Assembly: GCF_000314995.1 (NCBI RefSeq)
Contig: NZ_BAEO01000055.1
Span: 269,344 to 333,343, forward strand
Source of the DNA: Paraglaciecola arctica BSs20135
GTDB lineage: Bacteria; Pseudomonadota; Gammaproteobacteria; Enterobacterales; Alteromonadaceae
Length of the DNA stretch: 64,000 bases
Reading direction: 5' to 3'
Shown piece after piece: positions 52,256 to 64,000 of this stretch. Below the pieces are notes generated by a model, which had not been told where the DNA came from, made no database searches, and saw nothing but the letters and a program-made list of their open reading frames with translations. Both the position numbers and the translations under genes were made by a program. The stretch's first letter is position 1. Every line of letters begins with the position of its first letter.

Positions 52256-55200
52256 ATGGTTTACTCTTATAGCGAAAAGAAACGTATCCGTAAGGATTTT
52301 GGCAAACGTCCACAGGTATTGGAAATACCGTATCTACTTTCAATCCAGTTAGATTCTTTTAAGAAGTTTATTGACCTAGATGTAGATGGTCAACATGGAC
52401 TGGAAGCAGCATTTCGATCAGTTTTCCCAATAAAAAGTTACTCCGGTAACGCTGAGTTGCAATATGTAAGTTACCGTTTAGGTGCTCCAGTATTTGATGT
52501 GAAAGAATGTCAAATCCGTGGTGTTACATATTCTGCACCATTACGTGTGAAATTGCGTTTAGTGTTGTTCGATAGAGAAGCAGCACCAGGCACAGTAAAA
52601 GACATTAAAGAGCAAGAAGTCTACATGGGTGAAATTCCACTCATGACTGATAACGGTACATTCGTTATCAATGGGACTGAGCGTGTCATAGTGTCGCAAT
52701 TACACCGTTCACCAGGCGTGTTCTTCGATCACGACAAAGGGAAAACTCACTCATCAGGTAAAGTGTTATATAACGCTCGCGTTATTCCTTACCGTGGTTC
52801 GTGGTTAGACTTTGAATTTGACCCTAAAGATAATTTGTTTGTACGTATAGATAGACGCCGTAAGTTACCGGCAACTATTATGTTACGTGCATTAGAAATG
52901 CCTACTGAAGAAATTCTTGAGTTGTTTTTTGAAACAAACCAAGTACGTATCGACGGTGATAAGTATTTGTCAGATATCGTGCCAGACCGCCTTCGTGGTG
53001 AAACTGCGCAGTTCGATATTCTAGACAATAAAGGCAAAGTAATTGTAGAAGCGGGTCGTCGTATTTCTGCACGTCATACTCGAGCGCTAGAAAAAGCAAA
53101 AATAACAGAGCTTGAAGTACCAGCTGAATATTTAGTTGGTCGTGTATTTGCTCGAGACTACATCAATAAAGAAACAGGCGAAGTCATTGTTACTGCTAAT
53201 GACCTGTTAACTTTAGAAAATATTGTTGAGATCACTGAAGCAGGTATCACAGCATTTGATACGCTTTACATCAACGAGCTTGATCATGGTGCTTATATTT
53301 CAGATACCTTACGTATCGATGGTTCAACTAATAAGCTTGAAGCTTTAGTTGAAATCTATCGCATGATGCGTCCTGGTGAGCCACCTACTAAAGATGCAGC
53401 TGATACTTTGTTCAATAATTTGTTCTTCTCAGAAGATCGTTATGATTTATCTGCTGTTGGACGTATGAAGTTCAATCGCCGTTTAGGTCGTGATATTTCA
53501 ACTGGCAAAGGCGTTTTAGATAAAGCCGATATCGTAGCTGTAATGAAACAGCTCATCACTATCCGTGATGGTAAAGACGAAGTTGATGACATCGATCACT
53601 TGGGTAACAGACGTATTCGTTCTGTTGGCGAAATGGCCGAAAACCAATTCCGTGTCGGTCTAGTACGTGTAGAACGAGCCGTTAAAGAACGTTTGAGCTT
53701 AGGTGACCTTGATGCAATCATGCCTCAAGACTTAATCAATGCCAAACCTATCTCTGCTGCGGTTAAAGAGTTCTTCGGTTCAAGCCAATTATCTCAGTTT
53801 ATGGATCAGAACAATCCATTGTCTGAAGTGACGCATAAACGTCGTATTTCTGCCTTAGGTCCCGGTGGTTTGACTCGTGAACGTGCTGGTTTTGAAGTAC
53901 GTGACGTACATCCGACTCACTATGGTCGTGTTTGTCCAATAGAAACGCCTGAAGGTCCAAACATTGGTTTGATCAACTCGCTAGCTAGTTTCGCCCGTAC
54001 TAACGATTTTGGTTTCTTAGAAACCCCATATCGTAAGATTGTAGACGGTGTTGTAACTGACGAAATTGACTATCTATCTGCGATAGAAGAAGGTCAATAT
54101 GCGATTGCACAGGCAAACGTAGTACTAGATGCAAAAGGTAAGTTGACTGAAGACTTAATTCCTTGTCGTTTCCGTGGTGAAACCACGTTAATGTCAGTGA
54201 CTGATATCACTTATATGGATGTGTCACCACAACAGATCGTTTCTGTTGCTGCAAGCATTATCCCCTTCCTAGAACATGATGATGCTAACCGTGCACTAAT
54301 GGGTGCCAACATGCAACGTCAAGCCGTTCCTACATTAATAGCTGAAAAGCCGTTAGTTGGAACAGGTATGGAAAAAACAGTTGCTGTAGATTCTGGTGTG
54401 ACCATCATCGCTAAACGTGGCGGTTCAGTTGATTACGTAGACGCAAGTCGTATTGTAATTAAGGTTAATGAGTCTGAAATGACTGCTGGTGAAGCAGGAA
54501 TTGATATCTACAACTTAACCAAATATGTCCGTTCTAACCAGAATACTTGTATTAACCAAAAGCCTACTTGTAATGTTGGCGAGCCGGTTGTTGCAGGTGA
54601 TGTATTGGCCGATGGCCCGTCTACCGATATGGGTGAATTGGCGTTAGGCCAAAACATGCGTATCGCATTCATGCCTTGGAACGGTTACAACTTCGAAGAT
54701 TCAATCTTGATTTCAGAGCGCGTAGCTATGGAAGACAGATTCACTTCAATCCACATTCAAGAATTAAGCTGTATCGCTCGTGATACTAAGCTTGGTCCAG
54801 AAGAGATTAGTGCTGATATCCCTAATGTTGGTGAATCTGCTCTAGGTAAACTGGATGAATCTGGTGTGGTGTATATCGGTGCTGAAGTTAAAGGCGGCGA
54901 TATTCTGGTAGGTAAAGTGACACCTAAAGGTGAAACTCAGCTGACGCCAGAAGAGAAACTATTACGAGCTATTTTCGGTGAAAAAGCGTCTGACGTTAAA
55001 GATACTTCGTTACGTGTGCCAAACAGCGTACATGGAACAGTAATCGACGTTCAGGTTTTCACTCGTGATGGTGTTGAGAAAGATAAACGCGCTCGTGAAA
55101 TTGAAGATATGCAATTACGCGAAGTGAAAAAAGACTTATCTGACGAATTCAATATTTTAGCTGACGGCATTTTTGCTCGTGCAGGTAATTTGTTGCTTAA

Positions 55201-56284
55201 GGCTGGTGTTGATCAAGCAAGACTTGACAGTATGCCTCGTGATAAGTGGTTTGACTTAACACTTGATGATGAATATGCACAAACTGATCTAGATCAAATT
55301 GCTGATCAGCATGTCGAAATCAAAGCTGACTTTGATACTAAGTTTGAAGTTAAACGTCGTAAAATCACTCAAGGTGATGACCTAGCACCTGGTGTGCTTA
55401 AAATTGTTAAGGTTTACCTTGCAGTTAAGCGTCACATACAGCCTGGTGATAAAATGGCGGGTCGTCATGGTAACAAAGGTGTTATCTCGACTATCAAACC
55501 TGTTGAAGACATGCCTTACGATGAAAACGGCACACCTGTTGATATCGTACTGAACCCTCTGGGCGTACCTTCGCGTATGAACATCGGTCAGGTACTTGAA
55601 ACTCACTTAGGTATGGCTGCTAGCGGTATCGGTGTGAAAATTGACCGCATGCTCAAAGAGCACGAAGAGATGGCCAAATTGCGCAGCTTCTTACAAGAAG
55701 TGTACAGCGCGGGTAAATCTCATCAGGCAGTCGATTTAAGTACCTTCAGCGATGATGAAGTAACACGTTTAGCCGGTAACCTTCGTAAGGGTGTGCCAAT
55801 GGCAACACCAGTATTCGACGGTGCAACTGAAGCTGAAATCAAGCATATGTTGACCTTGGCAGATATCCCAGAAAGCGGACAAATTACTTTGTTCGACGGT
55901 CGTACCGGTCGCGCGTTTGAGCGTCCTGTGACTGTGGGTTATATGTACATGTTGAAACTGAACCATTTAGTAGACGATAAAATGCATGCTCGTTCTACTG
56001 GTTCATACAGCTTGGTTACACAGCAACCGTTGGGCGGTAAAGCGCAGTTCGGTGGTCAGCGTTTCGGAGAGATGGAAGTATGGGCACTTGAAGCTTATGG
56101 TGCCGCCTACACCTTGCAAGAAATGTTAACCGTTAAGTCTGATGACGTGAATGGCCGTACCAAAATGTATAAAAACATTGTGGATGGTGATCATCGTATG
56201 GAACCTGGTATGCCGGAATCCTTCAACGTATTGTTGAAAGAAATTCGTTCACTAGGTATCAACATCGAACTAGAAGAGCAATAA
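52256..56284 (+). CDS. rpoB: RNA polymerase beta subunit
   Basis: 1342 residues, the same length as in E. coli. It begins [19 protein letters not shown], with a GAGGAA ribosome site. The rifampicin region ([32 protein letters not shown]) has the sensitive-type residues. Further conserved blocks are [13 protein letters not shown] and [27 protein letters not shown]. This is the catalytic beta subunit. rpoC follows after 90 bases. Confidence 0.99.
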   Translation: MVYSYSEKKRIRKDFGKRPQVLEIPYLLSIQLDSFKKFIDLDVDGQHGLEAAFRSVFPIKSYSGNAELQYVSYRLGAPVFDVKECQIRGVTYSAPLRVKLRLVLFDREAAPGTVKDIKEQEVYMGEIPLMTDNGTFVINGTERVIVSQLHRSPGVFFDHDKGKTHSSGKVLYNARVIPYRGSWLDFEFDPKDNLFVRIDRRRKLPATIMLRALEMPTEEILELFFETNQVRIDGDKYLSDIVPDRLRGETAQFDILDNKGKVIVEAGRRISARHTRALEKAKITELEVPAEYLVGRVFARDYINKETGEVIVTANDLLTLENIVEITEAGITAFDTLYINELDHGAYISDTLRIDGSTNKLEALVEIYRMMRPGEPPTKDAADTLFNNLFFSEDRYDLSAVGRMKFNRRLGRDISTGKGVLDKADIVAVMKQLITIRDGKDEVDDIDHLGNRRIRSVGEMAENQFRVGLVRVERAVKERLSLGDLDAIMPQDLINAKPISAAVKEFFGSSQLSQFMDQNNPLSEVTHKRRISALGPGGLTRERAGFEVRDVHPTHYGRVCPIETPEGPNIGLINSLASFARTNDFGFLETPYRKIVDGVVTDEIDYLSAIEEGQYAIAQANVVLDAKGKLTEDLIPCRFRGETTLMSVTDITYMDVSPQQIVSVAASIIPFLEHDDANRALMGANMQRQAVPTLIAEKPLVGTGMEKTVAVDSGVTIIAKRGGSVDYVDASRIVIKVNESEMTAGEAGIDIYNLTKYVRSNQNTCINQKPTCNVGEPVVAGDVLADGPSTDMGELALGQNMRIAFMPWNGYNFEDSILISERVAMEDRFTSIHIQELSCIARDTKLGPEEISADIPNVGESALGKLDESGVVYIGAEVKGGDILVGKVTPKGETQLTPEEKLLRAIFGEKASDVKDTSLRVPNSVHGTVIDVQVFTRDGVEKDKRAREIEDMQLREVKKDLSDEFNILADGIFARAGNLLLKAGVDQARLDSMPRDKWFDLTLDDEYAQTDLDQIADQHVEIKADFDTKFEVKRRKITQGDDLAPGVLKIVKVYLAVKRHIQPGDKMAGRHGNKGVISTIKPVEDMPYDENGTPVDIVLNPLGVPSRMNIGQVLETHLGMAASGIGVKIDRMLKEHEEMAKLRSFLQEVYSAGKSHQAVDLSTFSDDEVTRLAGNLRKGVPMATPVFDGATEAEIKHMLTLADIPESGQITLFDGRTGRAFERPVTVGYMYMLKLNHLVDDKMHARSTGSYSLVTQQPLGGKAQFGGQRFGEMEVWALEAYGAAYTLQEMLTVKSDDVNGRTKMYKNIVDGDHRMEPGMPESFNVLLKEIRSLGINIELEEQ

Positions 56285-56374
56285 GCTGCTCTTGCTGATC
56301 GTATAGACAGGATGGTGTAGCACTTGTCAGTGCAAGTGTTACACCTTTGCAATTGACTCCGCTGGGAGAGAAAT

Positions 56375-59300
56375 GTGAAAGATTTATTAAAGTTTCTTAA
56401 GCAACAACATAAGACCGAAGAATTCGATAATATACGAATTGGTCTAGCCTCGCCGGATATGATCCGTTCTTGGTCATTTGGTGAAGTTAAGAAACCAGAA
56501 ACAATTAACTACCGTACGTTTAAACCTGAACGTGACGGTTTGTTCTGCGCACGTATTTTTGGTCCTGTAAAAGATTACGAATGTTTGTGTGGTAAATACA
56601 AGCGCCTTAAGCACCGTGGTGTAATTTGTGAAAAATGTGGGGTAGAAGTTACCTTAACTAAAGTACGTCGTGAGCGTATGGGTCATATTGACTTGGCTAG
56701 CCCAGTTGCACATATTTGGTTCTTAAAATCATTACCGTCTCGTATTGGTTTAATGTTAGACATGACCTTACGTGATATTGAACGTGTACTTTATTTTGAA
56801 TCATACGTGGTATCAGAACCTGGTATGACTACGCTTGAGCGCAGCCAACTTCTAACAGAAGAAGAATATTTGGATGCACTTGAAGAGCATGGTGATGAAT
56901 TTGAAGCTAAGATGGGTGCTGAAGCAGTTTATGAATTGCTTAAAGCACTAGATGTTGATGCTGATGTTGTCTCTATGCGTGAAGAGTTACCTTCAATTAA
57001 CTCTGAAACTAAGCGTAAGAAAATCACTAAGCGTTTGAAATTATTAGAGTCTTTCCAATTATCAGGTAACAAACCTGAGTGGATGATTTTAACTATACTA
57101 CCAGTGTTACCACCTGACTTACGTCCTTTGGTTCCACTAGACGGTGGTCGTTTTGCTACCTCTGATTTGAACGATTTATATCGTCGTGTTATCAACCGTA
57201 ACAACCGTTTAAAGCGTCTTCTAGATCTTGCTGCACCAGACATTATTGTGCGTAACGAAAAACGTATGTTGCAAGAAGCAGTTGATGCCTTGTTAGATAA
57301 CGGTCGTCGTGGTCGTGCAATAACAGGTTCTAATAAACGTCCTCTTAAATCTTTGGCCGATATGATCAAAGGTAAACAAGGTCGTTTCCGTCAGAACTTG
57401 CTAGGTAAACGAGTCGATTATTCAGGTCGTTCGGTTATTGTTGTTGGCCCTACTTTGCGCTTACACCAATGTGGTTTACCTAAGAAAATGGCACTTGAGT
57501 TATTCAAGCCGTTTATCTACGGAAAATTAGAAGGTCGTGGTCTTGCTACCACCATCAAAGCCGCTAAAAAATTAGTAGAGCGTGAAGATCCAGAAGTATG
57601 GGATGTATTAGACGAAGTGATCCGTGAACATCCGGTATTACTTAACCGTGCACCTACGCTTCACAGATTGGGTATCCAAGCATTTGAACCAATCCTAATC
57701 GAAGGTAAAGCTATTCAGTTACACCCATTGGTGTGTGCTGCATACAACGCCGATTTCGATGGTGACCAAATGGCGGTGCACATTCCGTTGACGATTGAAG
57801 CTCAGCTTGAATCTCGCGCATTGATGATGTCTACCAACAACATCCTTTCACCAGCCAATGGTGAGCCAATTATCGTACCTTCGCAGGATGTGGTAATGGG
57901 CTTGTACTATATGACGCGTGATCGCGTTAATGGTAAAGGTGAAGGCATGGTATTCACCAGCCCACACGAAGCTGAAAAAGCTTACCGTACTGATACAGTA
58001 GAATTACATGCTCGCGTTAAGGTACGTATCACAGAACATTCTGTTGATGAAGAGGGCAATAAAGTAGAAACAGTGACTTTAACTGATACTACTGTTGGTC
58101 GCGCAATTTTCTCATTGGCGTTACCTGTAGGTTTGCCTTTTGAAATCATCAACAAAGCGATGGGCAAAAAGCAAATCTCTAAATTGTTGAATGCTTGTTA
58201 CCGTACCTTAGGTTTGAAAGATACTGTAATCGCAGCTGACCAAATCATGTATACCGGTTTCCACTATGCGATGATCGCTGGTGCATCTGTTGGTATAGAT
58301 GACATGGTTATTCCTGACGCTAAGAAAGATATCATCGAAGATGCGGAAGCTGAAGTACGTGAAATCCAGGAACAATTCCAATCTGGTCTTGTAACCGCGG
58401 GTGAACGTTACAACAAAGTTATCGATATCTGGTCGAACGCCAACGAAAAAGTTGCCAAAGCCATGATGGATAACTTGTCGATTGAGACAGTTAAAAATCG
58501 TGATGGTGAAATGGAAGAGCAGAAGTCTTTCAACTCAGTATTTATGATGGCCGAGTCCGGTGCTCGTGGTAGCCCCGCGCAAATCCGTCAGCTAGCTGGT
58601 ATGCGTGGTCTGATGGCGAAACCAGATGGTTCAATCATCGAAACACCTATTACTGCTAACTTCCGTGAAGGTTTGAACGTACTTCAGTACTTCATCTCTA
58701 CTCACGGGGCACGTAAAGGTTTGGCGGATACGGCACTTAAAACTGCTAACTCGGGTTACTTAACCCGTCGTCTGGTTGATGTTGCGCAGGATTTGATCAT
58801 CAACAACGATGACTGTGGTACGTTTGAAGGTGTTAAAATGACACCTCTAATCGAAGGTGGAGATGTTGTTGAACCACTTCGCGAACGTGTTCTAGGTCGT
58901 ACAGTTGCTGAAGACGTATTTAAACCAGGTACTAAAGAAATTTTAGTTGAGCGTAACGTTCTGCTAGACGAAGCTTTAGTAGACTTGCTTGAAGTTAACT
59001 CAGTTGACCAAATTCAAGTACGTTCTGTAATCACTTGTGAAAACGACTTTGGTGTCTGTGCTAGATGTTACGGCCGTGATTTGGCTCGTGGACATATGGT
59101 TGGTCATGGTGAAGCTGTCGGTGTTATCGCCGCACAGTCAATCGGTGAACCTGGTACACAGCTTACCATGCGTACGTTCCACATCGGTGGTGCGGCATCA
59201 AGAGCATCAGCAGAAAACAACGTACAGTTGAAAACTGCTGGTACCTTGAAATTACATAACGCTAAATTTGTGCGTAACTCTGACGATAAAGTGGTCATTG

Positions 59301-60559
59301 TTTCTCGTTCAACTGAGATCACTATTATTGATGATCAAGGTCGTGAGAAAGAACGTTATAAAGTGCCTTACGGTGCAATATTAACAGTAGATGATGGTGC
59401 TAAAGTTACCTCTGGTGAAGTTGTCGCCAACTGGGACCCACATTCACATCCAATCGTGACTGAACGTGCTGCTAAAATTAGCTTCTCTGACGTTGATGAC
59501 AGTAACACTGAGATGCAGCAAGATGACTTAACTGGTCTTACTCGTATCGTTGTTAATGACTTGTCTAAGGCGAATGCGAAAGAACCTAAGCTTATCCTTG
59601 AAAGCGAAGAATTTGGTCTACAAGAAATTCGTCTACCAAGTTTTACTACCATCGAAGCAACTGATGGTATGGAATCTAAGCCTGGTGATGTACTAGCGCG
59701 TATTCCACAAGAAAGCTCGAAAACTCGTGATATTACCGGTGGTCTTCCACGAGTAGCTGATTTGTTTGAAGCTCGTAAACCTAAAGAGCCTGCCATCCTA
59801 GCTGAAGTATCAGGTATGATTGGTTATGGTAAAGAAACTAAAGGTAAGAAACGTTTAACTATTACGCCTAAAACAGGTGATCATTACGAAGAGATGATCC
59901 CTAAATGGCGTAACCTCAACGTGTTTGAAGGTGAAAACGTTGAAAAAGGTGAAGTTATTGCCGACGGTGCTGAATCTCCACATGATATTTTACGTCTACG
60001 TGGTATCAGTGCAGTTTCTAATTATATCGTTAATGAAGTACAAGAAGTTTACCGCCTACAAGGGGTAAAAATTAACGATAAGCACATCGAAGTTGTTATT
60101 CGTCAGATGTTGCGTAAGTGTATGATCACTTATGCTGGTGACAGTAAGTTCTTAGAAGGTGAGCAAGTTGAAGTGTCTAACGTGAAAATCGCTAACCGTG
60201 AATTGGAAAGACAGGGCAAAATCCCTGCTGAGTACGCACCACAGTTATTAGGTATCACTAAAGCATCGTTGTCTACTGAGTCATTTATCTCAGCGGCATC
60301 TTTCCAAGAAACGACTCGTGTTCTTACCGAAGCAGCAGTGCAAGGTAAAGAAGATGAGTTACGTGGCTTGAAAGAAAACGTTATTGTTGGACGCTTGATA
60401 CCAGCCGGTACCGGCTTTACGCATCACCAAAAACGTACTGCTAGAAAACTAGCAGAGATGCAAGAACGGGAAGAACCTTCCGTTTCAGCATCTGAAGCAG
60501 AATTAGCACTCACCGAAGCACTTAATGCTGAAGTAAGTGATACTCCTGCCGACGAGTAA
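56375..60559 (+). CDS. rpoC: RNA polymerase beta' subunit
   Basis: 1394 residues from a GTG start behind GGGAGAG. The N-terminal zinc site is [20 protein letters not shown], the catalytic magnesium loop [12 protein letters not shown], and the second zinc site [15 protein letters not shown]. The protein ends with a short acidic tail. It forms the active centre with RpoB. Length is slightly below the E. coli 1407. Confidence 0.99.
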   Translation: MKDLLKFLKQQHKTEEFDNIRIGLASPDMIRSWSFGEVKKPETINYRTFKPERDGLFCARIFGPVKDYECLCGKYKRLKHRGVICEKCGVEVTLTKVRRERMGHIDLASPVAHIWFLKSLPSRIGLMLDMTLRDIERVLYFESYVVSEPGMTTLERSQLLTEEEYLDALEEHGDEFEAKMGAEAVYELLKALDVDADVVSMREELPSINSETKRKKITKRLKLLESFQLSGNKPEWMILTILPVLPPDLRPLVPLDGGRFATSDLNDLYRRVINRNNRLKRLLDLAAPDIIVRNEKRMLQEAVDALLDNGRRGRAITGSNKRPLKSLADMIKGKQGRFRQNLLGKRVDYSGRSVIVVGPTLRLHQCGLPKKMALELFKPFIYGKLEGRGLATTIKAAKKLVEREDPEVWDVLDEVIREHPVLLNRAPTLHRLGIQAFEPILIEGKAIQLHPLVCAAYNADFDGDQMAVHIPLTIEAQLESRALMMSTNNILSPANGEPIIVPSQDVVMGLYYMTRDRVNGKGEGMVFTSPHEAEKAYRTDTVELHARVKVRITEHSVDEEGNKVETVTLTDTTVGRAIFSLALPVGLPFEIINKAMGKKQISKLLNACYRTLGLKDTVIAADQIMYTGFHYAMIAGASVGIDDMVIPDAKKDIIEDAEAEVREIQEQFQSGLVTAGERYNKVIDIWSNANEKVAKAMMDNLSIETVKNRDGEMEEQKSFNSVFMMAESGARGSPAQIRQLAGMRGLMAKPDGSIIETPITANFREGLNVLQYFISTHGARKGLADTALKTANSGYLTRRLVDVAQDLIINNDDCGTFEGVKMTPLIEGGDVVEPLRERVLGRTVAEDVFKPGTKEILVERNVLLDEALVDLLEVNSVDQIQVRSVITCENDFGVCARCYGRDLARGHMVGHGEAVGVIAAQSIGEPGTQLTMRTFHIGGAASRASAENNVQLKTAGTLKLHNAKFVRNSDDKVVIVSRSTEITIIDDQGREKERYKVPYGAILTVDDGAKVTSGEVVANWDPHSHPIVTERAAKISFSDVDDSNTEMQQDDLTGLTRIVVNDLSKANAKEPKLILESEEFGLQEIRLPSFTTIEATDGMESKPGDVLARIPQESSKTRDITGGLPRVADLFEARKPKEPAILAEVSGMIGYGKETKGKKRLTITPKTGDHYEEMIPKWRNLNVFEGENVEKGEVIADGAESPHDILRLRGISAVSNYIVNEVQEVYRLQGVKINDKHIEVVIRQMLRKCMITYAGDSKFLEGEQVEVSNVKIANRELERQGKIPAEYAPQLLGITKASLSTESFISAASFQETTRVLTEAAVQGKEDELRGLKENVIVGRLIPAGTGFTHHQKRTARKLAEMQEREEPSVSASEAELALTEALNAEVSDTPADE

Positions 60560-60652
60560 AAAATAAGGTCAGAAAGTGATCTGGATATTAAAGATTACTG
60601 ACTAAGCATTGTGATAGAACTCATATAAAATGCAGTTTAGCAGTAGTCTTAC

Positions 60653-60681
60653 TTGACAGGTCACTCATTGATCATTAGACT
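60653..60681 (+). promoter_or_regulatory. str operon promoter (rpsL-rpsG-fusA-tuf)
   Basis: A perfect TTGACA (60653-60658) and TAGACT (60676-60681) are separated by 17 bp, followed by TCCGCGACCCG. This GC-rich discriminator closely resembles that of the rplK promoter, which suggests shared ppGpp control. The transcript leader of about 110 bases contains CGCG/CGCG and CCCTT/AAGGG hairpins. Confidence 0.75.
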
Positions 60682-60797
60682 TCCGCGACCCGAAATTCGA
60701 TGACTTTATAGTCAATGGATCAGGGCTCGCGGATTTTTCGCGTTTTACGCCCTTAAAAAAAGGGTAACCAGTCGTAATTTTAATCAGGAGCTAGTTA

Positions 60798-61172
60798 ATG
60801 GCAACAGTTAACCAGTTAGTGCGCAAGCCACGCAAACAACCTGCGACGAAGAGCAACGTCGCGGCTTTGCAAGCCTGCCCACAACGCCGTGGAGTATGTA
60901 CTCGTGTATATACAACCACACCAAAAAAACCGAACTCTGCACTACGTAAAGTATGTCGTGTTCGTCTGACCAATGGTTTTGAAGTTTCTTCATACATTGG
61001 CGGTGAAGGTCATAACTTACAAGAGCATAGTGTTGTTCTTATTCGTGGTGGTCGTGTCAAAGATTTACCAGGTGTTCGTTATCACACTGTTCGCGGTACA
61101 TTAGATTGTGCTGGCGTAAGTGATCGCAGAGCCGGCCGTTCTAAATACGGCGCAAAAAGGCCTAAGTCTTAA
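60798..61172 (+). CDS. rpsL: 30S ribosomal protein S12
   Basis: 124 residues, standard length. The decoding-centre loop [14 protein letters not shown] has the streptomycin-sensitive lysine at position 43, and [18 protein letters not shown] carries the second conserved lysine. S12 shapes decoding accuracy in the small subunit. It is the first gene of the str operon, with AGGAG before its ATG. Confidence 0.99.
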   Translation: MATVNQLVRKPRKQPATKSNVAALQACPQRRGVCTRVYTTTPKKPNSALRKVCRVRLTNGFEVSSYIGGEGHNLQEHSVVLIRGGRVKDLPGVRYHTVRGTLDCAGVSDRRAGRSKYGAKRPKS

Positions 61173-61251
61173 CGGTTCTCCGTTAGTAAGGCCAAACTAA
61201 AGTATTAATTGAGTTTTGGGAATACCCTGAAAATTCTACGGAGAATTTGAA

Positions 61252-61722
61252 ATGCCAAGAAGAAGAGTCGTAGGTCAACGTAAAATCCTACCAGATCCTA
61301 AGTTCGGATCAGAGTTACTTGCAAAATTTATGAATGTCGTCATGTTAGACGGCAAAAAATCGACTGCTGAAAAGATCGTTTACGGTGCACTAGAAATTGT
61401 TGCTGCTAAAGCTGACAAAACGCACCTAGAGATATTTGAAGTCGCACTCGACAACATTCGCCCTACGGTTGAGGTTAAATCTCGTCGTGTTGGTGGTTCT
61501 ACTTATCAAGTTCCAGTAGAAGTTCGTCCTGTTCGTCGAAATGCCCTAGGTATGCGTTGGTTAGTTGACGCTGCTCGTAAACGTGGTGAAAAATCAATGG
61601 CTCAACGCCTTGCAGCTGAAATGCTCGACGCTGCTGAAAACAAAGGTTCTGCGGTTAAGAAACGTGAAGACGTTCACCGTATGGCCGAAGCAAACAAAGC
61701 TTTCGCTCACTACCGTTGGTAA
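61252..61722 (+). CDS. rpsG: 30S ribosomal protein S7
   Basis: 156 residues beginning [21 protein letters not shown], with the conserved [17 protein letters not shown] and [22 protein letters not shown]7 starts assembly of the 30S head and in E. coli represses the str operon by binding the rpsL-rpsG spacer, here 79 bases. A GGAGAA ribosome site lies before the ATG, and fusA follows 12 bases after the stop. Confidence 0.99.
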   Translation: MPRRRVVGQRKILPDPKFGSELLAKFMNVVMLDGKKSTAEKIVYGALEIVAAKADKTHLEIFEVALDNIRPTVEVKSRRVGGSTYQVPVEVRPVRRNALGMRWLVDAARKRGEKSMAQRLAAEMLDAAENKGSAVKKREDVHRMAEANKAFAHYRW

Positions 61723-61734
61723 TAAGAGAAAGTT

Positions 61735-63837
61735 ATGGCTCGTAAAACGCCCCTTGAGCGTTATCGGAATATTGGTATTGTCGCCCATGTGGACGCGGGT
61801 AAAACCACGACCACTGAGCGCGTTCTTTTCTACACTGGCTTGTCTCACAAGATCGGTGAAGTGCATGATGGCGCAGCTATTATGGACTGGATGGAACAAG
61901 AGCAAGAACGCGGCATTACTATTACTTCGGCAGCGACGACCTGTTTTTGGTCGGGTATGGACAAACAATTCGATCAACATCGGATTAATATCATTGACAC
62001 CCCAGGGCACGTTGACTTCACTATTGAAGTAGAACGTTCTTTGCGTGTGCTCGATGGTGCTGTAGTTGTATTTTGCGGTTCGTCAGGTGTAGAACCTCAG
62101 TCTGAAACAGTTTGGCGTCAAGCTGATAAATACCACGTTCCACGTATAGTATTTGTCAACAAGATGGACAGAGCTGGTGCAGACTTTGAACGCGTTGTTA
62201 AACAAATAGAAACTCGTTTAGGTGCCAATTGTGTTCCTATTCATTTAAACATCGGTGCTGAAGAAACCTTCAAGGGTGTTGTTGACCTTATCAAGATGAA
62301 AGCCATTAATTGGAATGATTCTGATCAAGGAATGACCTTTACCTACGAAATTATCCCAGCTGACTTAATGGACAGAGCGCTAGAATTGCGTACTGAACTC
62401 ATTGAAGCAGCAGCTGAAGCAACCGATGAGTTGATGGATAAATATTTGGAAGGCATTGAGCTTACCGAAGCTGAGATTAAATTTGGTTTACGCAAACGCA
62501 CACTGGCGAATGAAATAGTATTAGCTACTTGTGGCTCTGCATTCAAAAATAAGGGTGTGCAGGCGGTGCTTGATTCAGTAATCGAGTATCTTCCGGCTCC
62601 TATGGATGTACCTGCAATCACAGGTGTACTAGACGACAAAGAAGAAACAGTAGCGGAACGCCCAGCAGATGATGCTGCGCCCTTTGCTGCTTTGGCATTT
62701 AAAATTGCCACTGACCCCTTTGTTGGAACTTTAACTTTTTTCCGTTGTTATTCCGGTGTAGTAAATTCAGGCGATGCTTTTTACAACCCAGTAAAAGCAA
62801 AACGTGAACGCTTTGGACGAATTGTTCAAATGCACGCCAAGGATAGAGAAGAGCTTAAAGAAGTACGTGCTGGTGATATTGCTGCCGCAATTGGGCTAAA
62901 AGATGTAACCACGGGTGACACATTATGTGATCCTAACCACATCATTACCCTAGAGCGAATGGAATTTCCTGAACCGGTTATTTCTATAGCAGTAGAACCT
63001 CGCTCTCAACCAGACCAAGTGAAAATGGGTGCCGCCCTAGGTAAACTAGCAGCAGAAGACCCATCTTTTAAGGTACATACTGACGAAGAATCAGGTCAAA
63101 CAATTATCTCTGGTATGGGTGAATTACATCTTGATATCATTGTTGACCGTATGAAGCGTGAGTTTAATGTTGAGTGTAATGTAGGTAAACCTCAGGTTGC
63201 CTATCGTGAAACCATCCGCAATAAAGTTGATGTTGAAGGTAAATTTGTTCGCCAGACAGGCGGCAAAGGTCAGTTTGGTCATGTTTGGTTAACCATCGAA
63301 CCTAATGAAGAAGGCGCTGGGTACGAATTTATCAACAAGATTGTAGGAGGTGCAGTTCCAAAAGAATTCATCCCTTCAGTTGATAAAGGTATCGAAGAAC
63401 AGATGCAAAATGGTGTGGTAGCTGGATACCCGGTGCTTGATGTAAAAGTCACCTTGTTTGATGGTTCATATCATGATGTTGACTCTTCAGAAATGGCGTT
63501 TAAAATCGCTGGGTCGATGGGGTTCAGGAAAGGGGCTGCAGAAGCAAATCCTGTATTACTTGAGCCAACTATGAAAGTTGAAGTTACCACTCCAGAAGAC
63601 TGGATGGGTGACGTAGTCGGCGACCTTAACAGGCGTCGGGGTATGATTGAAGGCATGGATGATGGTGTGGCAGGTATTAAAATAATACATGCTAAAGTAC
63701 CGTTATCGGAAATGTTCGGTTACGCTACTGATTTGCGCAGTGCAACTCAAGGGCGAGCGTCATATTCAATGGAATTTTTTAAATACTCAGAAGCGCCTAA
63801 TAATGTCTCTAAAGCCATTACAAACGCGCGAACTTAA
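61735..63837 (+). CDS. fusA: Elongation factor G
   Basis: 700 residues. GTPase motifs are [19 protein letters not shown] (G1), [21 protein letters not shown] (G3) and [11 protein letters not shown] (G4). Later domains include [33 protein letters not shown] and [23 protein letters not shown] moves tRNAs and mRNA on the ribosome using GTP. It is part of the str operon, 12 bases after rpsG. Confidence 0.99.
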   Translation: MARKTPLERYRNIGIVAHVDAGKTTTTERVLFYTGLSHKIGEVHDGAAIMDWMEQEQERGITITSAATTCFWSGMDKQFDQHRINIIDTPGHVDFTIEVERSLRVLDGAVVVFCGSSGVEPQSETVWRQADKYHVPRIVFVNKMDRAGADFERVVKQIETRLGANCVPIHLNIGAEETFKGVVDLIKMKAINWNDSDQGMTFTYEIIPADLMDRALELRTELIEAAAEATDELMDKYLEGIELTEAEIKFGLRKRTLANEIVLATCGSAFKNKGVQAVLDSVIEYLPAPMDVPAITGVLDDKEETVAERPADDAAPFAALAFKIATDPFVGTLTFFRCYSGVVNSGDAFYNPVKAKRERFGRIVQMHAKDREELKEVRAGDIAAAIGLKDVTTGDTLCDPNHIITLERMEFPEPVISIAVEPRSQPDQVKMGAALGKLAAEDPSFKVHTDEESGQTIISGMGELHLDIIVDRMKREFNVECNVGKPQVAYRETIRNKVDVEGKFVRQTGGKGQFGHVWLTIEPNEEGAGYEFINKIVGGAVPKEFIPSVDKGIEEQMQNGVVAGYPVLDVKVTLFDGSYHDVDSSEMAFKIAGSMGFRKGAAEANPVLLEPTMKVEVTTPEDWMGDVVGDLNRRRGMIEGMDDGVAGIKIIHAKVPLSEMFGYATDLRSATQGRASYSMEFFKYSEAPNNVSKAITNART

Positions 63838-63854
63838 ATTTTAATGAAGGTCTG

Positions 63855-63885
63855 ATCCGCTACTCAAAATTGAGGTCGGATTTTT
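63855..63885 (+). terminator. Hairpin between fusA and tuf
   Basis: ATCCG (63855-63859) and CGGAT (63877-63881) enclose CTCAA/TTGAG, followed by TTTT. It may act as a partial terminator or attenuator that separates fusA from tuf expression, since tuf is usually expressed at a different level. Confidence 0.6.
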
Positions 63886-63892
63886 AACTTAG

Positions 63893-64000
<108 letters not shown>

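Noticed and set aside
48766..63837. Unusual insertions or resistance changes in rpoB, rpoC, rpsL or fusA
   Set aside because: The rifampicin and streptomycin regions carry the sensitive-type residues and lengths are normal.

Overview
The window looks like chromosomal DNA from a marine gammaproteobacterium of the order Alteromonadales, most likely a Glaciecola/Paraglaciecola-type genus. This is inferred from the moderately AT-rich composition, the gene order tRNA-Trp, secE, nusG, rplK, rplA, rplJ, rplL, rpoB, rpoC, rpsL, rpsG, fusA, tuf, the three c-di-GMP enzymes, and the many lineage-typical envelope genes. No phage, transposase, integrase or CRISPR array is visible. Both ends cut genes: a GbsR-type regulator on the left and tuf on the right.

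Left part (1-10 kb): small single-gene units. These are an autoregulated GbsR-type regulator, a DUF1428 protein, an AsmA-like protein, an orphan XylR, a DinB-fold protein, a YjdM/PhnA protein with a decayed gene beside it, and a TPR-GGDEF cyclase. They are followed by a copper efflux operon (copA-cueR) behind a MerR-type promoter with a 19-bp spacer.

Middle part (10-47 kb): a SulP transporter with a universal stress protein; a five-gene minus-strand cassette (two tandem MipA/OmpV proteins, DUF3019, OmpR-type regulator, sensor kinase); an OlsF-like fused acyltransferase; pyrC; an orphan periplasmic binding protein; a crotonase; dbpA; a second cyclase; and a PAS-GGDEF-EAL gene interrupted by a one-base frameshift inside a 14-residue repeat tract. 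Then come a TetR/metallo-hydrolase divergent pair with a palindromic operator and a sigma-54-dependent two-component system divergent from a MacB-like efflux operon. That intergenic region holds paired enhancer-like sites and a -24/-12 promoter. A run of membrane and housekeeping genes follows (MAPEG, RraA-like, DUF418, ABC exporter, LysE, RluA-type synthase, DUF445, YgjV).

Right part (47.6-64 kb): the transcription/translation superoperon. A strong promoter precedes tRNA-Trp. Between this tRNA and secE lie two tandem repeat units (173 and 246 bp), each ending in an exact 19-base copy of the tRNA 3' end including CCA. Each unit carries hairpins whose stems are kept by compensatory changes, and each contains an internal copy or near-copy of the tRNA 5' acceptor strand, so it could close into a tRNA-like branched RNA. 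This is the most unusual structure in the window. Further on are the L10 autoregulatory leader, the rplL-rpoB attenuator hairpin, and the rplK and str promoters, which share a GC-rich discriminator.
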